In this document: one piece after another, positions 1-8,984 of the stretch | Layout of the letters: every line of letters starts with the position of its first letter | Numbering within the stretch: position 1 is the first letter of the stretch | NCBI GenBank assembly: GCA_016713275.1 | Contig: JADJPL010000013.1 | Coordinates: 124,001 to 188,000 of the forward strand | DNA from: Haliscomenobacter sp. | GTDB taxonomy: Bacteria; Bacteroidota; Bacteroidia; Chitinophagales; Saprospiraceae | Direction: 5' to 3' | Length of the DNA stretch: 64,000 nt | The notes under the pieces: generated by a model | The model's database searches: none | Seen by the model: only the letters and a program-made list of their open reading frames with translations | Told to the model about the DNA's origin: nothing | Made by a program: the position numbers and the translations under genes

Positions 1-1354
<1,354 letters not shown>

Positions 1355-1499
1355 GCGCAAGACGTATTACCTATTGGTAAGTCCGGCAGGGAAGAAAAGT
1401 TTTTCCCAGGCCGGATTTTTTATAAAAACAAGGCGGGCGGGCCCGTTTTACGGGGAAAAAAATTTTAAAACAAAAAATTAAAAAAGACAAGAAAAAAAA

Positions 1500-1530
1500 T
1501 TGTTATTTAAAACAAATCGTATTATGTTTG
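1500..1530 (+). promoter_or_regulatory. Bacteroidota-type promoter (TTG-N20-TATGTTTG)
   Basis: TTG at 1500-1502 is followed after 20 bases by TATGTTTG at 1523-1530, which fits the -33 TTG and -7 TAnnTTTG pattern of Bacteroidota primary sigma promoters. It lies in an A-rich stretch. Transcription would start near 1537, so the upstream ATGs at about 1500 and 1524 would not be translated. This decides the start of the next gene. Confidence 0.5.
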
Positions 1531-1565
1531 TGGAGTCAGTGCATATCAGTCCGAAGCAACTCAAG

Positions 1566-2411
1566 ATGCAAAAAGATTTCAATATAAGGCTTATGAAAAC
1601 AGCACAATCCTTTTCAGCACATCAGCAAACATCCTGGACGGCCTCCGGCGCCCCGGGAAACAAAGGAGGAGCGGTCGCTCCCGCTTCCATCCAGGAAGTG
1701 GACTTTTCGCTGATCCGCGCTATCCGCCGCCTTTGGATCGGCCTGATGAAATGGTATACGGCATTTCGGTACCAGATTTATTTTTATCATTCCCAGGTCC
1801 GGCGCTTTTTCCGCAAAACATCGGTGCGGCTGGCCATCCTGGGCCTGGCGGTTTTGTTTGTTTTTCGTCAGGACATGCGGTTTTCCATTCTGATTCCTGC
1901 TCTGGGCAGGATCGAGGCGGTTCCTTCTGCAGAAGGAGGGGAGGCCAGGAGGGATCAGATGAGCATGGCGCACCCGGTGGCGCTTTCCGGGGGCAGTGTT
2001 TCCTTTAAGGCTGCCGGAGCTAACCAGCTGGATCCGGCCCGCGCAGAAGCCTATATTCAGCGCTTTGAAAAGGTCGCCCGTTTGGAAATGGACCGGTTTG
2101 GAATCCCTGCCAGCATCCTCATGGCCCAAGCTCTGGCGGACAGCTGGGCGGGCGCGCATACCGCAAGTGTAGAGCAGAATAACCACTTCGGCAAGCCAAT
2201 GGCGGGAAAAAGCTATGCCAGCGCCTGGGAAAATTGGCGCGAACACAGCATGCTCCTGGCCAGAGAATACCCGCAGCTCCTGATGAACGGCCGAGATTAT
2301 AAAGCCTGGGCCAAAGGCCTGGAGCGCTCCGGCTATGCCTCTGACCGCCGCTATGCCCGCAAACTGTTGGATTTGATCGACCGGTTCCAGCTACAGCAGC
2401 TGGACCGATAA
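1566..2411 (+). CDS. Membrane-anchored glucosaminidase-like (GH73-type) protein
   Basis: About 281 residues. The start at 1566 was chosen because a promoter-like element overlaps earlier in-frame ATGs. A basic, aromatic N-terminal part leads to one hydrophobic segment (RLAILGLAVLFVF), then a low-complexity linker, then a C-terminal glucosaminidase domain (LEMDRFGIPASILMAQA... to the end) containing the NNHFG motif typical of FlgJ/LytG-type muramidases. In the family the catalytic Glu sits in a QAxLESGWG-like motif. Here the matching stretch reads QALADSWAG with Asp192 at that position, so activity is uncertain. A role in peptidoglycan remodelling at the inner membrane is inferred. A good intrinsic terminator follows. 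Confidence 0.8.
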   Translation: MQKDFNIRLMKTAQSFSAHQQTSWTASGAPGNKGGAVAPASIQEVDFSLIRAIRRLWIGLMKWYTAFRYQIYFYHSQVRRFFRKTSVRLAILGLAVLFVFRQDMRFSILIPALGRIEAVPSAEGGEARRDQMSMAHPVALSGGSVSFKAAGANQLDPARAEAYIQRFEKVARLEMDRFGIPASILMAQALADSWAGAHTASVEQNNHFGKPMAGKSYASAWENWREHSMLLAREYPQLLMNGRDYKAWAKGLERSGYASDRRYARKLLDLIDRFQLQQLDR

Positions 2412-2447
2412 CCTTGCCTTTCCTTTCCTGATTGGTTGATATAGCAG

Positions 2448-2475
2448 GCCGCCGGGCATTCCCCGGCGGCTTTTT
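2448..2475 (+). terminator. Intrinsic terminator
   Basis: GCCGCCGGG and CCCGGCGGC form a 9-bp GC stem with a 5-base loop, followed at once by TTTTT. It sits 37 bases after the glucosaminidase stop codon. Confidence 0.8.
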
Positions 2476-2564
2476 GCATGATCCGAATCCAGGCCGTTTC
2501 GGCTTCCATGCGCTCTCCTGTCCGAAAAAGAAAAAGATTTGCCCGCATTTCCCCAGGCAAACCT

Positions 2565-2572
2565 TATTTTTG
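2565..2572 (+). promoter_or_regulatory. -7 element TATTTTTG upstream of ruvX
   Basis: TATTTTTG matches the TAnnTTTG -7 consensus and lies 40 bases before the ruvX start. No well-spaced TTTG is seen at -33 (the nearest is about 23 bases upstream), so only the -7 box is supported. Confidence 0.4.
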
Positions 2573-2611
2573 CGGTCATTCGGCAGGTTATTCCGGAGGT
2601 AAAACCAATTC

Positions 2612-3025
2612 ATGGGCAGAATTTTGGCTATCGATTATGGGACCAAGCGAACAGGCATTGCAGCGACCGACCCGCTCCAGATCATTGCCAACGGCATTGG
2701 AACCTTTCCAACCGATGAGGTGTTTGCTTTCATTAAGAAATACCTGAGCGAAGAACCCGTAGATTGTATCGTGGTGGGCGATCCCAAGTATCCGGACGGC
2801 AACCCGGCGCAGATCGCTCATCTGGTTCTTGGGTTTGCCCGTAAACTGAAGGAGATGTTCCCTGAAATCCAGGTCGCCCTGCACGATGAGCGGTACACCT
2901 CGGAGGATGCCAAACGGATCATCCGCCAATCGGGCGCAGGAAAGAAAAAACGCCAGGACAAGGGCCTCGTCGATAAGGTCAGCGCCGTGCTTATTCTCCA
3001 GGATTACATGGAGCGGCTTCGATAG
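2612..3025 (+). CDS. ruvX: Holliday junction resolvase-like protein RuvX (YqgF)
   Basis: 137 residues, the usual length for the YqgF/RuvX family. The RNase H-like fold signatures are visible: AIDYGTKRTGIA at the N-terminus with the first metal-binding Asp, VVGDPKYPDG in the middle, and HDERYTSEDA followed by the C-terminal VDKVSAVLILQDYM helix. The family acts on nucleic acid junctions and in pre-16S rRNA 5' end maturation, in the cytoplasm. A GGAGG-like sequence precedes the ATG. The stop codon TAG leads straight into a heptamer repeat array, after which def begins in the same direction. Confidence 0.95.
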   Translation: MGRILAIDYGTKRTGIAATDPLQIIANGIGTFPTDEVFAFIKKYLSEEPVDCIVVGDPKYPDGNPAQIAHLVLGFARKLKEMFPEIQVALHDERYTSEDAKRIIRQSGAGKKKRQDKGLVDKVSAVLILQDYMERLR

Positions 3026-3190
3026 AGATTAGACGTTGGAAGCTAGACCTTAGAGGTTAGACCACGGCGTCTGAGGCCGGCAACGGTTAGGGCCGGCGTA
3101 TTGGTCTGTGGTACAACCATAGTATATAAGGCGCAAATTAATCCCAAACATCTAACATCTAACGTCTAACGTCTAACGTCCAACGTCTAT
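3021..3190 (+). repeat. Heptanucleotide array pair (TTAGACG ... CTAACGT) enclosing a hairpin
   Basis: A degenerate 7-base repeat of the TTAGACG type runs from the ruvX stop to about 3062. The reverse-complement type (CTAACGT, three to five units) runs from about 3148 to 3190, just before def. Between them lie GC-rich inverted segments (GACCAC ... GTGGT). A transcript could fold the two arrays together. No gene is seen in this interval. Confidence 0.8.
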
Positions 3191-3196
3191 ATCAAA

Positions 3197-3757
3197 ATGA
3201 AATTACCAATTTATGCGTACGGCCAGGCGGTCCTGCGCCAGCAAGCGGAGGAAATCCAGCCGGATTATCCGGAACTATCGAGGCTGATTGAGGATATGTG
3301 GGAAACGATGTACCACGCGGAAGGTGTTGGATTGGCGGCGCCCCAGATTGGGCTTTCCATTCGGTTGTTTGTAGTAGATACGTTGCAGTTGCAGGAGAAA
3401 GGAAAACAAGTAGATCAGGCGCTGAAACAGGTGTTCATCAATGCCCTTATACTCGAAGAGACCGGCGAACTCTGGACCTATGAAGAAGGATGCCTGAGCA
3501 TTCCGGATATTCGGGGCGATGTGGACCGGCAACCGGAAATCCGGCTCCGGTGGATGGACGAGCAATTTGCGGAGCACGAAAGCGTGTTCACGGGCGTCAC
3601 AGCCCGGGTCATCCAGCACGAATACGACCACATCGAAGGCGTGCTTTTTGTGGAGCACCTCAAGCCGATTAAGAAGCAGATGATCCGGCCCAAGCTGGAA
3701 AATATCCGCAAAGGGAAGGTGAAGGTGGACTATAAAATGAAGTTTGCCAAAACCTGA
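3197..3757 (+). CDS. def: Peptide deformylase
   Basis: 186 residues, normal length. It removes the formyl group from the initiator methionine of nascent proteins. All three family motifs are present: GVGLAAPQIG, EEGCLSIP with the metal ligand Cys99, and QHEYDHIEG with His141, Glu142 and His145 (HExxH variant). The short insert before EEGCLSIP (QEKGKQVDQALKQVFIN) is typical of the Bacteroidota branch. It lies downstream of ruvX on the same strand, separated by a repeat array that may act as a terminator. The opposing RNase H gene ends 6 bases beyond its stop. Confidence 0.97.
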   Translation: MKLPIYAYGQAVLRQQAEEIQPDYPELSRLIEDMWETMYHAEGVGLAAPQIGLSIRLFVVDTLQLQEKGKQVDQALKQVFINALILEETGELWTYEEGCLSIPDIRGDVDRQPEIRLRWMDEQFAEHESVFTGVTARVIQHEYDHIEGVLFVEHLKPIKKQMIRPKLENIRKGKVKVDYKMKFAKT

Positions 3758-3763
3758 ACCGGC

Positions 3764-4395
3764 TCATTTTCGGCCAAAATCTGCGGGGATTTCTCCCCAG
3801 GCCTCGGTTTCCCATTTCAAAAGGGGGTTCGAGTAGGTATGGGTTTCCAGCCAGGCTTCCGCCCGATGAATCATTTCAAATAGGGCTTTGGTTCGGTGGT
3901 CTTCTTTGAGCTGGGTTTTGCATTTTTTTGCCCGGACCCATTTGAGGGCGTTTACCGAATCGGAGTAAATAGGCGTTTGGTGCTGGCCGCGTTGATGCAG
4001 GTAGGCGAGCCCGTGCACGATGGCCAGAAACTCGCCAATGTTGTTGGTGCCCAGAGGAAACTGCTGGTGGAAGAGCCGGTCTCCCGTTTGAGTATATACG
4101 CCCTGGTATTCCATTGGCCCGGGGTTCCGCTGCAAGCAGCGTCGACGGAAATACTGACCGGGAGAAAGGCGCCCACAGGCTTTGACGGTTTTGACGGCTT
4201 GCGGATTCCGGGCGCTTTTTTCGCAGGCATGGAAGGCGGACCGGCAGCATAAGCGGCTTTTGCTGCCTCCAGGCTGGGAAACGCCTGGTATCTGGCGCCG
4301 GGAAACCCGCTGATTTGCGCCTGGCATTCGCTCCAGGTAGCGTAGACGCCGGGCTTCGCGCCCAGCCAGACAACGTAGTATTTGCTAGATTTCAT
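3764..4395 (-). CDS. Ribonuclease H with viroplasmin domain, frameshifted
   Basis: The 5' part (from ATG at 4395) encodes a caulimovirus viroplasmin-like domain (YYVVWLGAKPGVYATWSECQ, then FPGARYQAFPSLEAA) and a linker up to the RNase H start SVDAACSG. There the frame breaks near 4125: one base appears to be missing in GGA-ACCCCGGG, where GGA-AACCCCGGG would continue as NPGPMEYQGV. The other frame carries the rest of RNase HI: NNIGEFLAI with the Glu, YSDSVNALKW with an Asp, and the usual C-terminus EIPADFGRK. All four acidic positions are thus present across the two frames. The full product would be about 210 residues and would degrade RNA in RNA-DNA hybrids. A sequencing or assembly deletion in a short C/G run is as likely as a true lesion. 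Confidence 0.85.
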
Positions 4396-4483
4396 TTTTC
4401 AAAAATCGCATTTTTTCAGCAAGGTACACACCAAAATGACGGTGGGAGTAATCTCTGAAAAAGAGCAGTAAGCACAACGATAC

Positions 4484-5257
4484 ATGTATTTGACCGACAC
4501 CCACGCACATTTGTACTCGGAACAGTTTGACGACGACCGGGAAGAGATGCTGGCAAGAGCGATCGCTGCAGGAGTTCAAGCCTTCTTTCTTCCCAATGTA
4601 GACAAGGATACCATCGAGCCTATGCTGGCCCTTGAGGCAGCGCACCCGGGGGTTTGTTATGCGATGATGGGGCTGCATCCTTGTTCGGTCAACGAAACGT
4701 ACCTGGAGGAACTTGCCATCGTCCGCCAATGGCTGGAACGCCGGACATTCTGCGCGATCGGCGAGATAGGAATCGACCTTTACTGGGATAAGACCCACGT
4801 TGCGGCCCAGGAAGCCGCTTTCCTGAAACAGGTAGAATGGGCCCTCGAATTTGACCTGCCGGTGATCATTCACTCCCGGGAGTCGACGGATCACCTGCTG
4901 GGGCTGTTGGCGCCACTCCGGCGCGAACGGCTTCGCGGAATCTTTCATTGCTTTACCGGCGACCGGAGGCAAGCGGAGCAGGTCATCGAACTGGGCTTCC
5001 TGCTGGGAATCGGAGGGGTGCTCACCTTTAAGAATTCCGGGCTGGATGCCGTAACGAAGCAGATAGGACTGGAGTACCTGGTCCTGGAGACGGACGCGCC
5101 CTACCTCGCGCCCACACCGCACCGGGGCAAACGCAACGAATCGGCGTACTTGCTCCGGGTAGCGGAAAAGCTGGCGGAGGTCAAGGGGGTGTCTTTAGAC
5201 ACCGTTTCACAGATCACAAGTCAAAATGCCGGCCGCTTATTCGGCCTGCAAGGGTAG
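4484..5257 (+). CDS. tatD: TatD family metal-dependent hydrolase
   Basis: 257 residues, normal length. The TIM-barrel metal-binding motifs are in order: TDTHAHLY at the N-terminus (HxH), GEIGIDLYWD with the bridging Glu, HSRE in the middle, HCFTG, and ETDAPYLAP near the C-terminus. Members are 3'-5' DNases/RNases and D-amino-acyl-tRNA-deacylase-like hydrolases of the cytoplasm. It stands alone between the convergent or divergent RNase H gene and the tRNA. Confidence 0.94.
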   Translation: MYLTDTHAHLYSEQFDDDREEMLARAIAAGVQAFFLPNVDKDTIEPMLALEAAHPGVCYAMMGLHPCSVNETYLEELAIVRQWLERRTFCAIGEIGIDLYWDKTHVAAQEAAFLKQVEWALEFDLPVIIHSRESTDHLLGLLAPLRRERLRGIFHCFTGDRRQAEQVIELGFLLGIGGVLTFKNSGLDAVTKQIGLEYLVLETDAPYLAPTPHRGKRNESAYLLRVAEKLAEVKGVSLDTVSQITSQNAGRLFGLQG

Positions 5258-5395
5258 CCCTTAATCCCTGATTCTGACGGGTTACGTGTACGCTTTACAT
5301 GGGTAAAGAGGTGGGCATGGAATATCAAATTTTTCGCCAGCCTGAAAAAATTTTGAATTGTTCCATCTTTTTGCAATTTTTGTCCCGGCCAAGGA

Positions 5396-5425
5396 TTGGA
5401 TTAAGCAAGTGAATCCTTATTTTTG
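5396..5425 (+). promoter_or_regulatory. Bacteroidota promoter for tRNA-Ser
   Basis: TTG at 5396-5398 is separated by 19 bases from TATTTTTG at 5418-5425. This is a good match to the TTG-N19-TAnnTTTG consensus. The predicted start is near 5432, 20 bases before the tRNA. Confidence 0.6.
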
Positions 5426-5453
5426 CTTAACCTTCTTGGTAAATTGTTCCCAG

Positions 5454-5544
5454 GGAGAGGTGCTCGAGTGGTTGAAGAGGCACGCCTGGAAAGCGTGTAA
5501 ACCCCTAAAGGGTTTCGCGGGTTCGAATCCCGCTCTCTCCGCCA
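5454..5544 (+). tRNA. tRNA-Ser (anticodon GGA)
   Basis: A 91-base class II tRNA. The acceptor stem GGAGAGG pairs with TCTCTCC. The anticodon arm CACGC-CTGGAAA-GCGTG gives anticodon GGA at 5488-5490. There is a long variable arm (ACCCCTAAAGGGTTT region), a T arm GCGGG-TTCGAAT-CCCGC, and an encoded CCA end. It reads UCC and UCU serine codons. Confidence 0.97.
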
Positions 5545-5604
5545 ACCCTTATTTTGTGATTTGTAACAAATTCGTTTAAAATTAATCGTAAAACCTTGTT
5601 AACC

Positions 5605-6423
5605 ATGCGTAAATTGTATGCTCTACTGCTTTTGATCGGCATGACTTTGTTTGCTGGTAATTATGCAATTGCTCAGGACGAAGCTGCCGCTCAAGATACT
5701 GCATCCACCGAACAAGTAGAAGAGGCTGCTCCAGCTGATGAAGAGGTTGCCGCTGCTCCAACTATGGAAGAAGGTGTCCCCCAGATGTCCGGATATCAGA
5801 TGATCATTAAGTACTTCATCGACGGTTCCTGGCAGTGGATGACCCCTGTATTGATCTGTCTGATTATCGGTTTGGCGTATTGTATCGAGCGGATCATCAC
5901 GCTGTCGATCGCTTCCACCAACACGGATAAGCTGCTTTCCCGGATTGACGAGAAACTGAAAGGCGGCGATCTCGAAGGCGCTCGCGAAGTATGCAAAGCT
6001 ACTCCTGGCCCAACCGCCAGCATCCTCTTCGAAGGGTTGAAGAACGTAGCTAAAGGTCCGGAATCGGTAGAAAAAGCCATGGTTTCCTATGGCGGCGTGC
6101 AAATGGGCCTTCTGGAGCGCGGTCTGGTGTGGATCTCGCTGTTCATCGCTCTGGCGCCGATGCTCGGGTTTATGGGAACGGTAATCGGTATGATCCAAGC
6201 CTTTGATAAGATCGAGGCAGTGGGCGATATGTCCCCAACCGTTGTTGCCGGCGGTATCAAGGTGGCCTTGTTAACCACGGTATTCGGTTTGATCACGGCG
6301 ATCATCCTTCAGATCTTCTACAACTACATCATCAGCAAGATCGACTTCATCGTCAATAAGATGGAAGACGCTTCGATTGCTCTGGTCGATGTATTGGTGG
6401 AAAACAACGTATTCAAGCACTAG
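5605..6423 (+). CDS. exbB: ExbB/TolQ/MotA family proton channel
   Basis: About 272 residues from the ATG at 5605 (an upstream ATG at 5596 is less likely). A hydrophobic signal or first helix (LYALLLLIGMTLF ... AIAQ) is followed by an acidic Ala/Glu-rich linker, typical of Bacteroidota ExbB. Then come three membrane segments around WMTPVLICLIIGLAYCIERII, LVWISLFIALAPMLGFMGTV and IKVALLTTVFGLITAIILQI, with the conserved GTVIGMIQAF region. It forms the proton-motive-force-driven motor with ExbD that energises TonB-dependent outer-membrane uptake. First gene of a four-gene operon; no tonB gene lies in the operon. Confidence 0.92.
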   Translation: MRKLYALLLLIGMTLFAGNYAIAQDEAAAQDTASTEQVEEAAPADEEVAAAPTMEEGVPQMSGYQMIIKYFIDGSWQWMTPVLICLIIGLAYCIERIITLSIASTNTDKLLSRIDEKLKGGDLEGAREVCKATPGPTASILFEGLKNVAKGPESVEKAMVSYGGVQMGLLERGLVWISLFIALAPMLGFMGTVIGMIQAFDKIEAVGDMSPTVVAGGIKVALLTTVFGLITAIILQIFYNYIISKIDFIVNKMEDASIALVDVLVENNVFKH

Positions 6424-6446
6424 TCACTTCGAAAAGCTACTAAATT

Positions 6447-6929
6447 ATGACTGCATTATATAAACTTTTGGCTGTCCATGGTCAACGGATCGCGCTTGGT
6501 GTGGGAATGCTCATTACGGTCATTTTCTTCCTCAGCGTGGTTTCCGGACTTGGGAGCTTCTCCCAAATGACCAAGGAGGAAAGCTATGGCACCCATATCT
6601 TCGATTTTGGGTTGGTTGGTGTCATCGTGATGACGGTTGTCGCGATCGCTGCCACGGTATTTTTCGGAATCTACCAGGTCGTAACCCACTTCCGCCAATC
6701 GATCAAAGGACTGATCGGAACGGGCGTTATGTTGCTGGTGTTCTTTCTGCTCTATTCTACCGCGAATGGCGAGGCTACCGGAGCTATTGGAACGGCTGCC
6801 GAGAAAATCGGCGGAATTACGCCTGGTGTTCTCAAATTCATCAAAGCAGGGGTTTCCAGTATGATCATTATGATCTTTGCTTCTTTTGGAATCCTGATTT
6901 TGGGAGAAGTAAGAAACATGTTCAAATAA
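6447..6929 (+). CDS. Unknown inner-membrane protein of the exbBD operon
   Basis: 160 residues, with four likely transmembrane helices (IALGVGMLITVIFFLSVVSG, VGVIVMTVVAIAATVFFGIY, GTGVMLLVFFLLYSTA, MIIMIFASFGILILGEV). I do not recognise a named domain. It lies 23 bases after exbB and 7 bases before exbD on the same strand, so it is almost certainly co-transcribed. From general knowledge, a small membrane protein between exbB and exbD recurs in Bacteroidota. An accessory role in the ExbBD motor is inferred from position only. Confidence 0.8.
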   Translation: MTALYKLLAVHGQRIALGVGMLITVIFFLSVVSGLGSFSQMTKEESYGTHIFDFGLVGVIVMTVVAIAATVFFGIYQVVTHFRQSIKGLIGTGVMLLVFFLLYSTANGEATGAIGTAAEKIGGITPGVLKFIKAGVSSMIIMIFASFGILILGEVRNMFK

Positions 6930-6936
6930 GCACCCT

Positions 6937-7494
6937 ATGTCAAAGTCCAAGGTAAGAGATATGATGAAAAACGAAATCAATGCTGGTTCTATGGCCGACA
7001 TTGCTTTCCTTCTGCTCATCTTTTTCCTGGTAACCACCACGCTGGTGGAAGATTCCGGGATCACGGTGAAACTTCCGCCGTGGTCGACCGAAGAACCGGA
7101 CATCACCAAGTTAAAGACGCGGAACGTATACTCCGTACTCGTGAACGCGCAAAACCAATTGCTCGTTCGCGGACAAGTAATGCGCGTAGAAGAACTCCGC
7201 AAAAACGCCAAGGAGTTTATCGTCAACCCAACAGCCCGGCCGGATTACGCAGAAAAGCCAAAGAACGCGCTGATCATGCTTAAAAACGACCGGGGTACCA
7301 ACTACGCGACGTACATCACCGTATATAACGAACTGAAAGGGGCTTACAACGAGCTTTGGGATGATATGTCCAGCCGCAAGTATGGCGTAGCCTACAGTGA
7401 AGATTTGCCTGTCGCATGGAAGAAATCGATCAAGGAGGAAATCCCGATGGTACTTTCTGAGGCGGAACCAACCGCTTTCGGAAAAGAAAATTAA
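6937..7494 (+). CDS. exbD: ExbD/TolR family biopolymer transport protein (first copy)
   Basis: 185 residues, longer than enteric ExbD (about 140) but usual for Bacteroidota. The N-terminus has the cytoplasmic stretch then SMADIAFLLLIFFLVTTTL, a single membrane helix with the conserved proton-binding Asp in ADIAFLLLIFF. The periplasmic part follows (LPPWSTEEPDITKLKTRNV and later a charged region). It partners ExbB. It follows the unknown membrane gene by 7 bases and precedes a second exbD. Confidence 0.92.
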   Translation: MSKSKVRDMMKNEINAGSMADIAFLLLIFFLVTTTLVEDSGITVKLPPWSTEEPDITKLKTRNVYSVLVNAQNQLLVRGQVMRVEELRKNAKEFIVNPTARPDYAEKPKNALIMLKNDRGTNYATYITVYNELKGAYNELWDDMSSRKYGVAYSEDLPVAWKKSIKEEIPMVLSEAEPTAFGKEN

Positions 7495-7568
7495 TCCAGA
7501 GAGACGTTTTTGTCCAGGTCGTTAATTCCTTCATGGTCCGCTTCCAAAGCGGGTAAAACAATTTAGAG

Positions 7569-8042
7569 ATGGCAAAATTTATTAAAAAGCGGGGCAAAGG
7601 CTCCCCTGGGATCAATACGGCTTCTTTGCCCGACATCGTCTTCATGTTGCTGTTTTTCTTCATGGTCGTTACCAAACTGAGGGACGCCGAGCTGAAAGTA
7701 CGGGTCGTTACCCCTTTCGGTACGGAGCTGACCAAACTGGAGGAAAAATCTTTGGTGAATACGATTTTTGTCGGCCGCCCGGTGGAAAAATTCCAGGCTA
7801 TTTATGGAACCAAGCCCCGGATGCAGCTCGGGGATAAGTTCGCCGAACCAGTCGAAATCCCCTTGTTCCTGGAACGCTTCCGCGTCAAAATCCCGGAAGC
7901 ACAACGTCCAAAAATCACGACGTCGCTTCGCGTGGATGGCAAGGTTACGATGGGGATTGTGCAGGACATCAAGACCGAATTGCGCAAGGCGAATCAGTTG
8001 AAAATCAACTATTCTACCAAGAAAAGACCGGACGCGCTCTAA
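7569..8042 (+). CDS. exbD: ExbD/TolR family biopolymer transport protein (second copy)
   Basis: 157 residues. The helix INTASLPDIVFMLLFFFMVVTK has the conserved Asp in PDIVFMLLFFF, then a periplasmic domain ending KINYSTKKRPDAL. Two adjacent but different exbD genes per exbB are common in this phylum, suggesting a mixed ExbD dimer in one motor. Last gene of the operon, closed by a strong hairpin. Confidence 0.92.
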   Translation: MAKFIKKRGKGSPGINTASLPDIVFMLLFFFMVVTKLRDAELKVRVVTPFGTELTKLEEKSLVNTIFVGRPVEKFQAIYGTKPRMQLGDKFAEPVEIPLFLERFRVKIPEAQRPKITTSLRVDGKVTMGIVQDIKTELRKANQLKINYSTKKRPDAL

Positions 8043-8070
8043 GCTTTCTCCGCCTTTTCTTCTCCTGATA

Positions 8071-8103
8071 AGGGCCTGCAAAATCCATTTTGCAGGCCCT
8101 TTC
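8071..8103 (+). terminator. Intrinsic terminator of the exb operon
   Basis: GGGCCTGCAAAA pairs with TTTTGCAGGCCC across a 4-base loop, followed by TTT. It lies about 30 bases after the last exbD stop. Confidence 0.75.
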
Positions 8104-8109
8104 TGCTTG

Positions 8110-8311
8110 GGGCTGTCTCAATAGCCTAGTCTTGCCCCTGCCGCCAAAAAATAGGGCCTATCTCAAAAGACCACGCTTTGCCACCGGCATGAAATTTTAT
8201 TTTCTTTTTTCAATTCTAATTAAAAATTGCAGAGCAATTTTTAATTAGAATTGAAAAAAGAAAATATTTTTTGGCCACCAGGGGCAAAGCGTGGTCTTTT
8301 GAGACAGTCCC
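8110..8311. repeat. Palindromic element family A, copy 1
   Basis: A near-perfect inverted repeat runs from about 8154 to 8311. The outer arms are GGGCCTATCTCAAAAGACC and its complement GGTCTTTTGAGACAGTCCC. The inner arms are a long A/T-rich pair that meets at ATTGC-AGAG-CAAT. A second partial left end (GGGCTGTCTCAATAG) is seen at 8110-8153, as if one copy sits beside a remnant of another. No coding capacity. Confidence 0.8.
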
Positions 8312-8326
8312 TTTCGGTTTGTCCGG

Positions 8327-8770
8327 CTACCGGAGGCGATCCATCGAGCGGACGAGCTTCTCGTCTTTGCCGATGTACCGGTAGGCCAAAAACAGCCCAA
8401 TCAACCCCAAAACCGGCAAATACGCGCTTATCCCATTCCGAACCAGGGCAAGCGATTCCAGCGCCTTGCTGTCTTGCCAGAAGAACAGGACCGTTAGCCC
8501 GATGGCCAGAACGCCCATAATGGCGGAAAAAATTGCCATGCGCATCTGCAGGCGCCGGTTGCGGAAAAGAAAAATAGCAGCCAGCGCCAAAACCCCGCTC
8601 AGACCGTACACGACGAGCAGCGCCACATTGTCCCTGACGTTGAAGACGGCATCGTTGAAGTACGCCGAACCGGCAATAGCCGACCCCGTCGTCGCAAATG
8701 GAAAGCCCAATACCGCAAGCATCAGCCCGCCTCCAAGAAATAAAAAGAGCGATTGAATTCGTTGAATCAT
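8327..8770 (-). CDS. DUF4293 family membrane protein
   Basis: 147 residues with four transmembrane helices: SLFLFLGGGLMLAVLGFPFA, NVALLVVYGLSGVLALAAIF, MAIFSAIMGVLAIGLTVLFF and YLPVLGLIGLFLAYRYI, with the MIQRIQSLFLFL start typical of DUF4293. Function is unknown; the family is restricted to Bacteroidota. The gene stands alone, on the opposite strand to both neighbours, and is bracketed by two copies of palindromic element A. Confidence 0.85.
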   Translation of the reverse strand: MIQRIQSLFLFLGGGLMLAVLGFPFATTGSAIAGSAYFNDAVFNVRDNVALLVVYGLSGVLALAAIFLFRNRRLQMRMAIFSAIMGVLAIGLTVLFFWQDSKALESLALVRNGISAYLPVLGLIGLFLAYRYIGKDEKLVRSMDRLR

Positions 8771-8800
8771 AGCATTTCGATTTTTTCGGTAAATTTAATG

Positions 8801-8930
8801 CCGGGCCTGTCTCAAAAGACCGTTTTCGCCCCTGGCAGCCAAAAAATATTATCTTTTTTTAATTAGAATTGAAAAAAGAAAATAAAATTTCATGCCGGAG
8901 GCAAAGCGTGGTCTTTTGAGACAGGCCCGG
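8801..8930. repeat. Palindromic element family A, copy 2, with 21-bp terminal inverted repeats
   Basis: The ends CCGGGCCTGTCTCAAAAGAC(C) and (G)GTCTTTTGAGACAGGCCCGG are perfect inverted repeats of 21 bases. The interior is A/T-rich (AATTAGAATTGAAAAAAGAA) and shares sequence with copy 1 at 8154-8311. Total about 130 bases and no coding capacity. It looks like a small non-autonomous (MITE-like) element. It forms the leader of the following oxidase gene. Confidence 0.8.
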
Positions 8931-8984
8931 ACGCAAATTGTCCCGTATTTGAATCCGGCGCTAGGCCGGCTAATGCGCATCACC

